64,000 nucleotides of DNA from RGIG4576 sp045656705 (GCA_045656705.1 JAZORR010000031.1:27152-91151); one strand, 5' to 3'. Counted from the stretch's first letter, positions 50,927 to 60,319 are shown. Numbers and translations: made by a program. The notes: generated by a model from the letters alone, not told the origin.

Positions 50927-51998
50927 TAAAAGAATAAAACTATTACTTTCGTGTCTCGCTTGTGCCATCATTGCGATGGCACAAGGAGTGACATGGAGTG
51001 TAGACCTCAACACTATTTTCGACAATCGCGAGGGAGATACTTATTATTCTGGTAATGGTACTATCTTTCTTACTCGTGTTTCGCCTGAAATAGGGTTGTC
51101 ATTTCTTGATAATCATAAGATAGCTGGTGGTGTGTCGTGGATTCAGCCCTGTGGTGATGATTGGAAACGCCATAAATTGAAGCCTACGGTGTACTATCGT
51201 TATGAAGGTGTTGAATGGCGCACAAGTGTGGGCGTGTTTCCTCGTTCGCAGTTCATAAATCCGCTACCTACTTTCCTATTGAATGATTCTATTGCCTATA
51301 ATCAACCAAATGTGCGTGGTGTACTTATTCAATATGTGAAACCGAGCGGGTATGCCGAATTGTCGCTTGATTGGCGAGGACAACAAAGCGAAACCACACG
51401 CGAAGCATTTAATATCAATTTCAATACCGAGTGGAATCCTAAGGGTGTGTTGCTTGTTGGTGGACACGCACAACTCAATCACTTGGCTAAGCGAAAGAAT
51501 GCTCCGGTGGGTGAGGGTGTGAACGATGATATTATGGTAAATCCTTATGTCGGACTTGATCTGAAACGATACACATCGCTCGATCATTTTGTAGTGAAGA
51601 CTGGTGCTTTGATATCTCTTCAGCGCGACCGAATGCTAGGAAATTGGGAAAATCGTGCGGGACTACTTGTGAATGCTACGATTGCCAAGAAATGGTTAAG
51701 CATAGACGAACAATTCTTCGTAGGAAAAGGAGTGATGCCGTTGTATCCTTCATATGGCACATTGCTCAATATGGGCGATCCTTATTTCCAAGCACCATTA
51801 TATAATCGCACCGATATCAATTTCCACTTCATTCGCAATCGCTTTGTCAATCTTGAGGCATCGCTCGTGTTTCACTACACAAAAGAGGCATTCGGATTTT
51901 GGCAACAGTTGAAATTGCGTGTTTTTGTTGACGAGAAATTGTGGAAAACTCGTGGCGATAAGGCACCTCGTGCAGATTACCTGCGTAATATTTACTAA
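50919..51998 (+). CDS. Exported protein, possibly an outer-membrane beta barrel
   Basis: This 359-residue protein has a signal peptide (about 1-21, ending AMAQ). The mature part alternates short amphipathic strands with turns (TPYYS-like: GDTYYSGNGTIFLTRVSPEI, KPTVYYRYEGVEWRTSVGVF, HAQLNHLAKRKNAPVGEGVN), and the end FVNLEASLVFHYTKEAFGFW is aromatic-rich. This pattern fits a beta barrel but no family is recognised. It overlaps gltX by 8 bp, and a Stealth phosphotransferase gene follows at 14 bp. Confidence 0.7.
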   Translation: MLNKRIKLLLSCLACAIIAMAQGVTWSVDLNTIFDNREGDTYYSGNGTIFLTRVSPEIGLSFLDNHKIAGGVSWIQPCGDDWKRHKLKPTVYYRYEGVEWRTSVGVFPRSQFINPLPTFLLNDSIAYNQPNVRGVLIQYVKPSGYAELSLDWRGQQSETTREAFNINFNTEWNPKGVLLVGGHAQLNHLAKRKNAPVGEGVNDDIMVNPYVGLDLKRYTSLDHFVVKTGALISLQRDRMLGNWENRAGLLVNATIAKKWLSIDEQFFVGKGVMPLYPSYGTLLNMGDPYFQAPLYNRTDINFHFIRNRFVNLEASLVFHYTKEAFGFWQQLKLRVFVDEKLWKTRGDKAPRADYLRNIY

Positions 51999-52012
51999 AA
52001 AAAGTAATTCTA

Positions 52013-52891
52013 ATGGATATTGTAATTACCTATGTGAACGGACTTGACCCTGTGTGGCAAGCAGATTACGAAAAATATACCAATAAACCAATCATGGTGA
52101 AGCGTTATCGTGATTGGGGTACTCTCAAGTACCTTTTGCGAGGTATAGAGGTGAATATGCCTTTTATTCGCAATGTCTTTCTTGTGGTTTCGCACGAAAC
52201 CCAAGTGCCAGAATGGGCTGATACCGAAAACTTGAAAGTGGTATTACACAAGGATATTATACCGGCAGAATACTTGCCCACATTCAATAGCACCACTATT
52301 GAGATGTTCCTTCATAAGATTGAGGGGCTTGACGAGGAATATATCTATTTCAATGATGATATGTTTCCAGTGGATATGTGTGAACCTACCGATTTCTTTC
52401 GTGATGGCAAAATCATTTTGGGATTCACTCGTCATTGGTTTGCTTTTGATTTGTATAAAAAGCACTGTCGTAATTCAAGCCGATTGGCTCAAAAGGCATT
52501 AGGACAAAAAGAATCGTTGAGTTTCTTGCGACCACAACACATTTGCTCTCCTATGCTCAAGAAAGAGTGTGATGCAGTGTATGCCGCTGTAGAAGATGTA
52601 ATACTTAAATCTTTATCTCGCACTCGCACCCCCGAAAATCTCAATCAATATTTATTTCTTGATTATATGTATTTCAAGGGTAAATGTATACCGAAAAAGA
52701 TGAAAAAGAAGCATTTTTCTGTGGCAATAGCATCTACTCAAAGCATAAGTGATTTCATCAAGAATCCAAGTAGAAAGCTGGTGTGCATCAACGATGTGAA
52801 ATTACCAGGAAATAAATTTGAGACTATGCGCGATGCTATAATAGAAGCATTCGAAACACGCTTACCTCATAAATCTCGATTTGAGAAATAA
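52013..52891 (+). CDS. Stealth-family sugar-phosphotransferase (copy 1)
   Basis: This 292-residue protein shows the conserved regions of Stealth proteins in order: MDIVITYVNGLDPVWQADYE (CR1), YRDWGTLKYLLRGIEVNMPF with FLVVSHETQVPEW, then YLPTFNSTTIEMFLHKIEGL and YIYFNDDMFPVD (CR2/CR3). A CR4-like LNQYLFLDYMYFKG lies near the end. Stealth enzymes are related to human GNPTAB and transfer hexose-1-phosphates in capsule synthesis. It follows the putative outer-membrane protein by 14 bp. Confidence 0.92.
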   Translation: MDIVITYVNGLDPVWQADYEKYTNKPIMVKRYRDWGTLKYLLRGIEVNMPFIRNVFLVVSHETQVPEWADTENLKVVLHKDIIPAEYLPTFNSTTIEMFLHKIEGLDEEYIYFNDDMFPVDMCEPTDFFRDGKIILGFTRHWFAFDLYKKHCRNSSRLAQKALGQKESLSFLRPQHICSPMLKKECDAVYAAVEDVILKSLSRTRTPENLNQYLFLDYMYFKGKCIPKKMKKKHFSVAIASTQSISDFIKNPSRKLVCINDVKLPGNKFETMRDAIIEAFETRLPHKSRFEK

Positions 52892-52894
52892 AGC

Positions 52895-52928
52895 AAAAAG
52901 TGGAAATTCAACGAATCTCCACTTTTTT
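52895..52928. terminator. Bidirectional terminator between the Stealth genes
   Basis: AAAAAGTGGA pairs with TCCACTTTTTT; A and T runs flank it on both sides, and the two genes converge here. Confidence 0.9.
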
Positions 52929-52931
52929 GTA

Positions 52932-53978
52932 TTATGCTAATATCTTCTTTAGAAAATCTTGCATCTTATTTCGTTCTATTCCTATCACATCACCCATCCA
53001 ATTTATTACTAAATCCTTAATTTCAGGAGTTGCTTGGTCGAGTGAGTTCACACAAAAGCATATAATATCGGGGTTGTTTGCAAATTTGTTGAGCAAATTT
53101 TTAAGTTCCTCATATTTATACTTTGTAGGTAATATGCAAGCATCTTTACCTTTTTGTAGAGGCAGTATTGCTTTGTCTTGACTGATAGCTAATAGATAAT
53201 ACAATTCAGCCGAACTATATTGTTCCATATTTCTGAATCGGTGCTGAATATTATGTATTAGCACCTCTGGATGTGTTTCAAAATACTCTTGGAACACACT
53301 TTTTCTGAATGTGTGAGGAGTGTGAAGCAGGCGGATAATGCGAGGAGCTCCAATCTGTTTTGCCGCATTTAGCATCATTCGCTTAAAAGACAAAAGTGCC
53401 TTTCTCCCCACAAGTTTACGAGCAGCAGTTTGTAACCTTATCGACATCTTAGCCACCCAAGCATTTATCCAATATCCGTATATCACCGATTTGCCATCGA
53501 TATAGAAATCTTCCACTTTTGCCTCCTTTTGAAGGATTACATCGTCGTTGAAAAGGATGAAATGCTCACTCAATTCAGGAATTCTCCATAGCATAGAGGT
53601 GATAGTAAGAGAATTGAAAGTAGGCAGATATTGCTCGTATCCTCTGAAAATCACTTTGTGGTCTACGATTTCTATCGGAATAGTGCTGTCGGGAAAGAAT
53701 GTTTTTGCAAATTCATCGGCATATGGATTTTGTTCATCGGTTACGATATAGATTTTGTTCACCCACGATGCATATTTCAAGATTGATGCAATGCAATAAT
53801 ATATCTCGCCCACTTGGTTGTAGCGAGTTGCACCTGCTATGTCTTTGCGCTTATATCCTTGTTTCTGTGCAAGAAAATTTTCCCTCTTTGCTCGGTGTCG
53901 AGGATCTTCTCCATCCACCCAAGTAATTACTACATCTATTTTAGTGCCTTTACCTGTGGCACTTATACTTCTATTCAT
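52932..53978 (-). CDS. Stealth-family sugar-phosphotransferase (copy 2)
   Basis: This 348-residue protein has DVVITWVDGEDPRHRAKREN (CR1), YNQVGEIYYCIASILKYASW and IYIVTDEQNPYADEF, YLPTFNSLTITSMLWRIPEL with FILFNDDVIL (CR2/CR3), and HTFRKSVFQEYFETHPEVL (CR4 area). The same family as the neighbouring gene, but in opposite orientation and clearly diverged. It is more like the usual capsule-type Stealth proteins. No other capsule genes are adjacent. Confidence 0.92.
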   Translation of the reverse strand: MNRSISATGKGTKIDVVITWVDGEDPRHRAKRENFLAQKQGYKRKDIAGATRYNQVGEIYYCIASILKYASWVNKIYIVTDEQNPYADEFAKTFFPDSTIPIEIVDHKVIFRGYEQYLPTFNSLTITSMLWRIPELSEHFILFNDDVILQKEAKVEDFYIDGKSVIYGYWINAWVAKMSIRLQTAARKLVGRKALLSFKRMMLNAAKQIGAPRIIRLLHTPHTFRKSVFQEYFETHPEVLIHNIQHRFRNMEQYSSAELYYLLAISQDKAILPLQKGKDACILPTKYKYEELKNLLNKFANNPDIICFCVNSLDQATPEIKDLVINWMGDVIGIERNKMQDFLKKILA

Positions 53979-54079
53979 TTACACACTTTTTGTATTATGC
54001 TGTAAAATTACTATTTTTTTCTGACTTCTTCAAATAAAAAACGAAAACGAGAACGCCTCTCCGATTCCCTAAAAAAAGT

Positions 54080-54115
54080 AAAGCCCAGAACATCGCTGCT
54101 CGGGGCTTTTTCCTT
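54080..54115. terminator. Terminator downstream of nagB
   Basis: An AAAGCCC/GGGGCTTT hairpin has A on its left and T on its right, so it can work in both directions. It lies 43 bp past the nagB stop. Confidence 0.85.
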
Positions 54116-54157
54116 TTCAGTAATTATCAACAGTTTTGTTTATTATTAATCTCGATA

Positions 54158-54970
54158 TTATTTCAAGATAGTAGCTGCGTCAAGGTTGTCCTTTTCGATG
54201 TCCTTGAAGTAGCGGTAAGTACCAACTTTTAGTTCAGCACAAGCATCTTCGTCGCACACGATGATAGCCTTAGGGTGCAATTGAAGTGCTGTGATTGTCC
54301 ATTGTTGTGATACTGCACCTTCTACACCTTCACGCAAAGCACGAGCCTTGTTGTAACCGTTTACAAGTAGAAGTACGCTCTTAGCGTTGCAGATAGTTTG
54401 AACACCTACTGTAAGCGCAGTCTTTGGCACTTTGTTTACATCGTTATCAAAGAAACGTGAGTTTGCGATGATTGTGTCTTGAGTAAGTGTCTTTTGACGA
54501 GTAAGAGATGTCAATGAAGAACCTGGCTCGTTGAATGCGATGTGACCATCAGGACCTACACCACCCATAAACAAGTCGATACCTCCACGAGCAGCAATCT
54601 TAGCTTCGTATTCAGCACATTCCTTTTCAAGGTCTTCGGCATTACCATTTAGAATGTTTACATTCTCTGGCTTGATGTCGATGTGGCTGAAGAAATTGTT
54701 CCACATAAATGAGTGGTAACTTTCTGGGTGTTCTTCAGGTAGGTTGCAGTACTCATCCATATTGAATGTCACAACGTTAGCAAATGACACTTTGCCTGCC
54801 TTGTTTAGTTCAATAAGTTTTTTGTACATACCAAGAGGAGAGCTTCCTGTTGGGCAACCAAGAACGAAAGGCTTCTCTGGAGTTGGATTAGCCTTGTTGA
54901 TTTCGTTAGCTACATAGTTAGCAGCCCATTCTGCTATGCTTGCAGCATTTGGTTGGATAATTAATCTCAT
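54158..54970 (-). CDS. nagB: Glucosamine-6-phosphate deaminase
   Basis: This 270-residue enzyme converts glucosamine-6-phosphate to fructose-6-phosphate and ammonia. The family signatures are VTFNMDEYCNLPEEHPESYH (catalytic Asp equivalent to E. coli Asp72) and GGVGPDGHIAFNEPGSSL (Asp, His and Glu equivalents of 141, 143 and 148). It has standard length. The gene is single. It links amino-sugar recycling (compare the MurU operon at 31446-33965) to glycolysis. Confidence 0.98.
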   Translation of the reverse strand: MRLIIQPNAASIAEWAANYVANEINKANPTPEKPFVLGCPTGSSPLGMYKKLIELNKAGKVSFANVVTFNMDEYCNLPEEHPESYHSFMWNNFFSHIDIKPENVNILNGNAEDLEKECAEYEAKIAARGGIDLFMGGVGPDGHIAFNEPGSSLTSLTRQKTLTQDTIIANSRFFDNDVNKVPKTALTVGVQTICNAKSVLLLVNGYNKARALREGVEGAVSQQWTITALQLHPKAIIVCDEDACAELKVGTYRYFKDIEKDNLDAATILK

Positions 54971-55028
54971 AAGTAGTTAATTTTATTGTTTAATTAAACT
55001 TAGGTTACTATAATAGTAATTATATCTG

Positions 55029-55036
55029 CAAATTTA
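55029..55036 (-). promoter_or_regulatory. -7 box of nagB
   Basis: TAAATTTG on the minus strand, about 58 bp before the nagB start. Confidence 0.4.
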
Positions 55037-55121
55037 CATAAAAAAATGGGATTTTCAAAGTCCCTTTGCAAAAGCATATTTTTAATGCTTATTTAAGGGG
55101 CAGTTCCCGATGTAGATAAGT

Positions 55122-55874
55122 TCATTTAAGCACCAATTCAACTGGGCAATGGTCGCTACCGAATATCTCGTTGTGGATAGACGCACTTTCCATTTTATTA
55201 GCGAGACGATCTGACACCACAAAGTAGTCTATACGCCACCCTGCGTTTTTTGCTCTCGCTTGGAATCTGTAGCTCCACCACGAGTACGCTCCTTCAAGAT
55301 CAGGAAAGAAGTGACGGAATGAGTCGGTAAATCCTGAGCCGAGAAGTGTAGTGAATTTTTCGCGTTCTTGGTCGGTAAATCCAGCACTCATACGATTGGT
55401 CTTCGGATTTTTTAAGTCTATCTCCTTGTGTGCCACATTCAAGTCGCCGCAAATAATCACAGGCTTTTTCTTGTCGAGTTCCATTACATATTGTCTGAAA
55501 TCATCTTCCCAAGTCATTCGGTAGTCGAGGCGTTTCAATCCATCTTGTGAATTGGGAACGTATGCTGTGATGAGGTAGTAATCTTCCATTTCGAGAGTGA
55601 TTACTCGTCCCTCGTGATCGTGCTCGTCCACACCTATACCATAAGTCACTGCTATTGGAGTGTGCTTGGTGAAAATAGCTGTGCCCGAGTAACCTTTTTT
55701 GTCGGCATAGTTCCAATATGAGGTATAACCTTCAAAATTGAGGTCTAATTGCCCTTCTTGCAATTTAGTCTCTTGAAGACAGAAGAAATCAGCATCAAGT
55801 TCGTTGAAAATATCAGCAAATCCTTTGCCCACTACGGCACGAAGTCCGTTTACATTCCACGATATAAATTTCAT
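55122..55874 (-). CDS. xth: Exodeoxyribonuclease III (ExoA/Xth family)
   Basis: This 250-residue enzyme of the EEP superfamily cleaves abasic sites and removes 3' blocks in base-excision repair. It starts MKFISWNVNGLRAVVGKGF, with the catalytic Glu in FFCLQETKLQ, then ICGDLNVAHKEIDL (Asp/Asn), and the late WRIDYFVVSDRL and SDHCPVELVL (Asp-His pair). Length is standard. It is the second gene of a two-gene operon behind the HAD hydrolase (14-bp gap). Confidence 0.97.
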   Translation of the reverse strand: MKFISWNVNGLRAVVGKGFADIFNELDADFFCLQETKLQEGQLDLNFEGYTSYWNYADKKGYSGTAIFTKHTPIAVTYGIGVDEHDHEGRVITLEMEDYYLITAYVPNSQDGLKRLDYRMTWEDDFRQYVMELDKKKPVIICGDLNVAHKEIDLKNPKTNRMSAGFTDQEREKFTTLLGSGFTDSFRHFFPDLEGAYSWWSYRFQARAKNAGWRIDYFVVSDRLANKMESASIHNEIFGSDHCPVELVLK

Positions 55875-55888
55875 ATTTTGTGTGATGT

Positions 55889-56524
55889 TTATTCGTTATT
55901 GTTCAGTTCGTTAAGTTTCGCTAAGAGTGGCGTGTACCAATCGGAATTTGCATCTACGTGCAATCCTTTTATTCCCACCGATTCGGCAGCCTCAATATTC
56001 TTCTTGCTATCGTCCACAAATAATGTTTCTTCGAGTTTGTATCCTCCCATTTCTATAGCCTTTGTGTATATTTCGGCATTCGGTTTGCACACTCCCATTT
56101 CATAACTACAGTAGAATGTGCCGAGGAAATCGGTTATAGGTCTGCCTTCAGTGCAAAAGCGACTGCTGCGAGTATATCCCATAATAAATGGATTGGTGTT
56201 GCTCAATAGTCCCAAGTGATAATTTTCGCGTAACTTTTCCAAGTTGCAAAGACCTTCCATAGGCACATCTTTTATGAAACCGAGCCAACAATACTCTGCC
56301 TCATCATAAGAGATACTATCTTTGCCTGTTACTTCGGCAAGTCGGCGACAAAACTCGTCGGTATCGATTTTGCCTGTCTCAAGATCGAGAAAGAAATCCT
56401 TTTGTCCATATTCGCCCATATAAAAGTCGGTGTCAAGTCCTAATGCTTGAAAACGGCGACAGGCTTCAATGGTGTTTTGGCGGAAAATCACTCCACCCAT
56501 ATCTATAAGTATATTTTTTATCAT
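55889..56524 (-). CDS. HAD-superfamily hydrolase (YihX-like)
   Basis: This 211-residue phosphatase-like protein has motif I IDMGGVIF near the N-terminus (nucleophile Asp8, with Gly in place of the second Asp, which is common in YihX-type members), motif II in LGLLSNTNP, the motif III Lys near GVCKPNAEIYTKAIEMGG and motif IV ETLFVDDSKKNIEAAESVGI. Substrates are probably sugar phosphates or nucleotides. It heads the operon with the exonuclease III gene, and a TATCTTTG promoter precedes it. Confidence 0.92.
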   Translation of the reverse strand: MIKNILIDMGGVIFRQNTIEACRRFQALGLDTDFYMGEYGQKDFFLDLETGKIDTDEFCRRLAEVTGKDSISYDEAEYCWLGFIKDVPMEGLCNLEKLRENYHLGLLSNTNPFIMGYTRSSRFCTEGRPITDFLGTFYCSYEMGVCKPNAEIYTKAIEMGGYKLEETLFVDDSKKNIEAAESVGIKGLHVDANSDWYTPLLAKLNELNNNE

Positions 56525-56551
56525 TTTTCGTCTTACTTTTTGTTATACTTA

Positions 56552-56559
56552 CAAAGATA
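56552..56559 (-). promoter_or_regulatory. -7 box of the HAD/exoA operon
   Basis: TATCTTTG on the minus strand, 28 bp before the HAD gene start. Confidence 0.6.
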
Positions 56560-56655
56560 GTGAATTCATCTGATAATACACCCTATTTCTTTTAAAGAAT
56601 AGCCTCGTTAAGGTATTTTTGCAAATGTGTGAATATTCTTGTGGAATAAATGTTG

Positions 56656-56663
56656 TAACTTTG
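56656..56663 (+). promoter_or_regulatory. -7 box of fabI
   Basis: TAACTTTG, about 94 bp before the fabI start. An imperfect palindrome CTATTTCTTTTAAAGAATAG (56583-56602) lies between the divergent promoters. Confidence 0.55.
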
Positions 56664-56756
56664 CATTTGAAAAAATAATAACGATTATTAACTACTCCTT
56701 TCATTCATCAACCTAATATGTGATGAGAATGAAGAGAAACTAAAAGAGAGAATATT

Positions 56757-57617
56757 ATGGCTTACAATTTATTGAAAGGTAAAAGAGGTATTATATTCGG
56801 AGCATTGAACGATGCTTCTATCGCGTGGAAGGTGGCAGAACGCTGTCACGAAGAGGGTGCTCAATTGGTATTGACTAATACTCCAGTAGCCTGCCGTATG
56901 GGTACTATTGCCGAACTTGCCGAAAAAACTGGTTCTGCAGTGATTGCTGCCGATGCTACAAGTGTAGAAGATCTTGAAATGCTTTTCACCGAAGCTCAAA
57001 AAGTGCTTGGTGGCAAAATAGATTTCGTGCTACATAGCTGTGCTATGAGTGCTAATATGCGCAAAAAGCGTACTTATGACGATCTTGATTATAGTCTTTA
57101 TGATAAGACTCTCGATATCAGTGCGGTAAGTTTTCATAAGATGATTCAAGTGGCTAAGAAGATGGATGCTATTGCTGAATATGGTTCTATCCTTGCTCTT
57201 ACTTATGTTGCTGCTCAACGCACTTTCTTCGGTTACAACGATATGGCCGATGCAAAGTCGCTTCTTGAAAGTATTGCTCGTAGCTTTGGTTATATCTATG
57301 GTCGTGAAAAGCATGTACGCATCAACACCATTTCTCAATCTCCTACTATGACCACTGCTGGTGGTGGCATCAAGGGATTTGATGGTTTGTTCGACTTCAG
57401 CGATCGTATGTCGCCTCTTGGCAATGCAAGTGCCGATGAATGTGCCGATTACTGCGTAGTAATGTTTAGTGATTTGACTCGTAAGATCACTATGCAAACT
57501 TTGTATCACGATGGTGGTTTCTCTAATATGGGTATGTCGCTTCGTGGTATGACTCAATACAATAAGAGTTTCATCGACGAAAACCGCGACGAAAACGGTA
57601 ATATTATCTACGGATAA
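56757..57617 (+). CDS. fabI: Enoyl-[acyl-carrier-protein] reductase FabI
   Basis: This 286-residue short-chain dehydrogenase carries out the last reduction of fatty-acid elongation. It begins with the FabI-type GKRGIIFGALNDASIAWKVA (NAD-binding), and has DFVLHSCAMSANMRKKRTYD, the Tyr-x6-Lys pair in FGYNDMADAKS (Tyr160, Lys167; FabI type, not the usual Tyr-x3-Lys) and the terminal ITMQTLYHDGGFSNMGMS. Length is standard. It is transcribed alone. Confidence 0.97.
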   Translation: MAYNLLKGKRGIIFGALNDASIAWKVAERCHEEGAQLVLTNTPVACRMGTIAELAEKTGSAVIAADATSVEDLEMLFTEAQKVLGGKIDFVLHSCAMSANMRKKRTYDDLDYSLYDKTLDISAVSFHKMIQVAKKMDAIAEYGSILALTYVAAQRTFFGYNDMADAKSLLESIARSFGYIYGREKHVRINTISQSPTMTTAGGGIKGFDGLFDFSDRMSPLGNASADECADYCVVMFSDLTRKITMQTLYHDGGFSNMGMSLRGMTQYNKSFIDENRDENGNIIYG

Positions 57618-57721
57618 TCATATACCCTAATATATAAAAACATTAGTGGCTCGATTGATGCAAATTTGCTCAGTTGAGCCATTATTATCTATAAATGTGG
57701 TGATATATGAAGTATTTTGAG

Positions 57722-57729
57722 TAATTTTG
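57722..57729 (+). promoter_or_regulatory. -7 box of the AspT-family transporter gene
   Basis: TAATTTTG, 33 bp before the ATG at 57763. Confidence 0.5.
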
Positions 57730-57762
57730 CACTCAAATTTACTTTATTTTGAATGTTGTATT

Positions 57763-59427
57763 ATGGAATGGATTAATTCTATACTTGTGGAGCATAGTGC
57801 ACTTCAGGCTGTGATAGTGCTTTCTATTATATGTGCATTAGGATTGTCGCTTGGCAAAATCAAACTATGGGGCGTATCGCTCGGTGTTACATTTGTGTTT
57901 TTTATTGGTATCTTGGCTGGGCATCTCGGATTATCTATTGATGAAAATATGCTCAATTATGCCGAAAATTTCGGATTGATACTCTTTGTATATGCACTTG
58001 GATTGCAAGTGGGACCGGGTTTCTTTAGCTCATTTCGTAAGGGTGGTATTACGCTCAATATGCTTGCACTCGGTGTGATTCTGCTTGGTGTAGTGGCCAC
58101 TGTGGTGGCAAGTTGGGCCACTGGCATCAGTTTGCCCGATTTGGTGGGAGTGATGTGTGGTGCAGTTACCAATACTCCTGCTCTCGGTGCAGCTCAGCAA
58201 ACTTTGAAGCAGTTGGGTATGGATAGTAGTTCGCTTGCTCTTGGTTGTGCTGTGGCTTATCCTCTCGGTGTAGTAGGGGTGATATTGGCTCTTGCTCTTG
58301 TGCGTAAATTGTTCTATCGTGGCGACGAAAATATTCTTCCTCAAGAAGAACAAGATGGGGCTTTTATTACTGCTTTCAAGGTGCAAAATCCAGCTATTTT
58401 TGGCAAGAAACTCAAGGATATTCCTGTGCTTAAGGGACATCATTATATTATTTCGCGTTTGTGGCGTGGCGACGATGAGGCAAGTATTCCTAATTCCGAT
58501 ACCGAATTGCAATGTGGCGACCGCATTCTTGTGGTTACTAACGAACGCGATGTGCCTGCTCTTACTGTGCTTTTTGGTGAGCAAGAAAGCACAGATTGGA
58601 ATAAGCGTGATATCGATTGGAATAAAGTGGATAGCCAACTCGTGTCGCAACGCATTCTTATCACAAAACCCGAATTGAATGGTAAGAAACTTGGTTCACT
58701 ACATCTGCGTAACGAATACGGTGTCAATACTACTCGTGTGTATCGTGGTGGATTGCAATTTCTTGCTCGACCACAACTTCGTTTGCAACTTGGCGACCGC
58801 CTCACTGTGGTGGGTGATGCTGAAGGGGTGCGTAAAGTGCGTGAGATGATGGGTAATGCTGTGAAGAGTCTTGGCGAACCAAACCTTGTGTCGGTGTTTA
58901 TTGGTCTCACATTGGGCTTGATTCTCGGTGCTATTCCTATTGCTATTCCGGGTGTAAGTGCACCTGTGAAACTTGGCTTGGCTGGTGGTCCTATTATCGT
59001 GGGTATTCTTATTGGTACGTTCGGACCTCGTTTCCATATGGTTACTTATGTGACTCGTAGTGCTAATCTTATGATGCGTGCTCTCGGTTTGTCGCTCTAT
59101 CTTGCCTGTTTGGGTATAGATGCTGGGGCTGAGTTTGTGAATACTGTGATGCGTCCCGAAGGTGCTATGTGGGTGGGGCTTGGTTTTCTTATCACCATTG
59201 TGCCTGTGCTTATAATGGCATTTGTGGCTAATAAGATGATGAAGATGGATTTTGCTACCGTAGGTGGTATGCTTTGTGGTAGTATGGCCAATCCTATGGC
59301 CCTTAATTATGCCAATGATATTGTGAAGGGTGATGCATCGTCGGTGGCATATACCACAGTGTATCCTATGAGTATGTTTGCTCGTGTGATTATAGTGCAA
59401 ATCTTGCTCGTAGCTCTTTGTGGTTAG
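57763..59427 (+). CDS. YidE/AspT-family membrane transporter with two TrkA-C domains
   Basis: The ATG at 57763 (MEWINSILVEHSALQAVIVL) is preferred: the 12 codons upstream overlap the promoter. The protein has 554 residues: five helices (about 1-180, with ENFGLILFVYALGLQVGPGF and GAVTNTPALGAAQQTLKQLG), two TrkA-C regulatory domains (about 195-280 and 285-370, IPVLKGHHYIISRLWRGDDE and GSLHLRNEYGVNTTRVYRGG), and five more helices (about 385-554) with GGMLCGSMANPMALNY. This is the aspartate:alanine antiporter (AAEx) family; the substrate is unknown. Its stop is 16 bp before the next ATG. Confidence 0.93.
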   Translation: MEWINSILVEHSALQAVIVLSIICALGLSLGKIKLWGVSLGVTFVFFIGILAGHLGLSIDENMLNYAENFGLILFVYALGLQVGPGFFSSFRKGGITLNMLALGVILLGVVATVVASWATGISLPDLVGVMCGAVTNTPALGAAQQTLKQLGMDSSSLALGCAVAYPLGVVGVILALALVRKLFYRGDENILPQEEQDGAFITAFKVQNPAIFGKKLKDIPVLKGHHYIISRLWRGDDEASIPNSDTELQCGDRILVVTNERDVPALTVLFGEQESTDWNKRDIDWNKVDSQLVSQRILITKPELNGKKLGSLHLRNEYGVNTTRVYRGGLQFLARPQLRLQLGDRLTVVGDAEGVRKVREMMGNAVKSLGEPNLVSVFIGLTLGLILGAIPIAIPGVSAPVKLGLAGGPIIVGILIGTFGPRFHMVTYVTRSANLMMRALGLSLYLACLGIDAGAEFVNTVMRPEGAMWVGLGFLITIVPVLIMAFVANKMMKMDFATVGGMLCGSMANPMALNYANDIVKGDASSVAYTTVYPMSMFARVIIVQILLVALCG

Positions 59428-59443
59428 AAGTTTCCTTAATATT

Positions 59444-60208
59444 ATGAAAGTGAAATTTGTTCTCGTTGTTTTGCTATTGATAGCATCATTGTCGTCTTGG
59501 GCTGAAACCTCGACGCAATCCGATGTTTGCGATCGCTTTGGTGCTGTGGTGAAGCGTAATGGTGTGGGCAAGACTATATATCTTATTTTTTCTGCCGATT
59601 CTCTTTTTGAAGGCACTGAACTGGTGCTTAACACATTGAGAAAGCATAATGTGAAAGGTTCTTTTTTTCTCACCGGAAATTGTTTGCGTATGACCGAGCA
59701 CCACGATGCTATTCGTGATATGCTATCTTCTGGGCATTATGTGGGTGCTCATTCCGATGCTCATATCCTTTATGCCGATTGGGATAAAGAACGCACCAAT
59801 CTTGTAAGTGACGATAGCTTGCAGATTGATTTACATCGCAATTATGAAGAATTGGCACGCTTTGGAGTAGCAAAGAAAGATGCACTGTATTTTCTTACTC
59901 CTTACGAATGGTACAATCGTCAAAATACCGATGCAATCAGACAAATGGGGCTAATTCCGATAAATTTTTCTACGGGACTACTCACTTCCGACGATTACAC
60001 CACTCCCGATATGGGTGTGAGATATCGCTCGTCGCAGCAATTGATAGATTTGATTTATGAATATGAAGCCCAAAATACGCTCAACGGATGCATTATGCTT
60101 GTGCATGTGGGTACATCTCCTAAACGAACCGATAAACTATATAATAGATTAGGCGAAATTATTGTTTCTTTGAAAAAAATGGGTTATCGCTTCGACCGTT
60201 TTAGATAG
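59444..60208 (+). CDS. Divergent exported polysaccharide deacetylase
   Basis: The ATG at 59444 gives a signal peptide (MKVKFVLVVLLLIASLSSWA) and is chosen over an upstream GTG overlapping the previous gene. The mature NodB-fold domain has IYLIFSADSLFEGTELVLNT where standard members show TFDDGP; the FSAD variant resembles the FTGD motif of a Bacteroidota subgroup. The zinc motif HSDAH in GHYVGAHSDAHILY is intact, and TPYEWYN and IMLVHVGTSPKRTDKLYNRL follow. Length 254 residues. It probably deacylates a glycan, with an altered catalytic base. The transporter gene directly upstream may be co-transcribed. Confidence 0.85.
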   Translation: MKVKFVLVVLLLIASLSSWAETSTQSDVCDRFGAVVKRNGVGKTIYLIFSADSLFEGTELVLNTLRKHNVKGSFFLTGNCLRMTEHHDAIRDMLSSGHYVGAHSDAHILYADWDKERTNLVSDDSLQIDLHRNYEELARFGVAKKDALYFLTPYEWYNRQNTDAIRQMGLIPINFSTGLLTSDDYTTPDMGVRYRSSQQLIDLIYEYEAQNTLNGCIMLVHVGTSPKRTDKLYNRLGEIIVSLKKMGYRFDRFR

Positions 60209-60311
60209 ACCTTCACCACACATTCACTCTCTTATTTGTCTTAGTAGTCTTAAAATTTCTTTTGCTCATTTTTTTGTTGCAATAAAATGGTGTATATATT
60301 AAAAAAATAGG

Positions 60312-60319
60312 TATCTTTG
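60312..60319 (+). promoter_or_regulatory. -7 box of the CoA-transferase gene
   Basis: TATCTTTG, 40 bp before the start. Confidence 0.55.

Noticed and set aside
58699..59673. 324-codon antisense frame inside the transporter gene
   Set aside because: His/Thr-rich product without domains; a shadow of the transporter and deacetylase genes.
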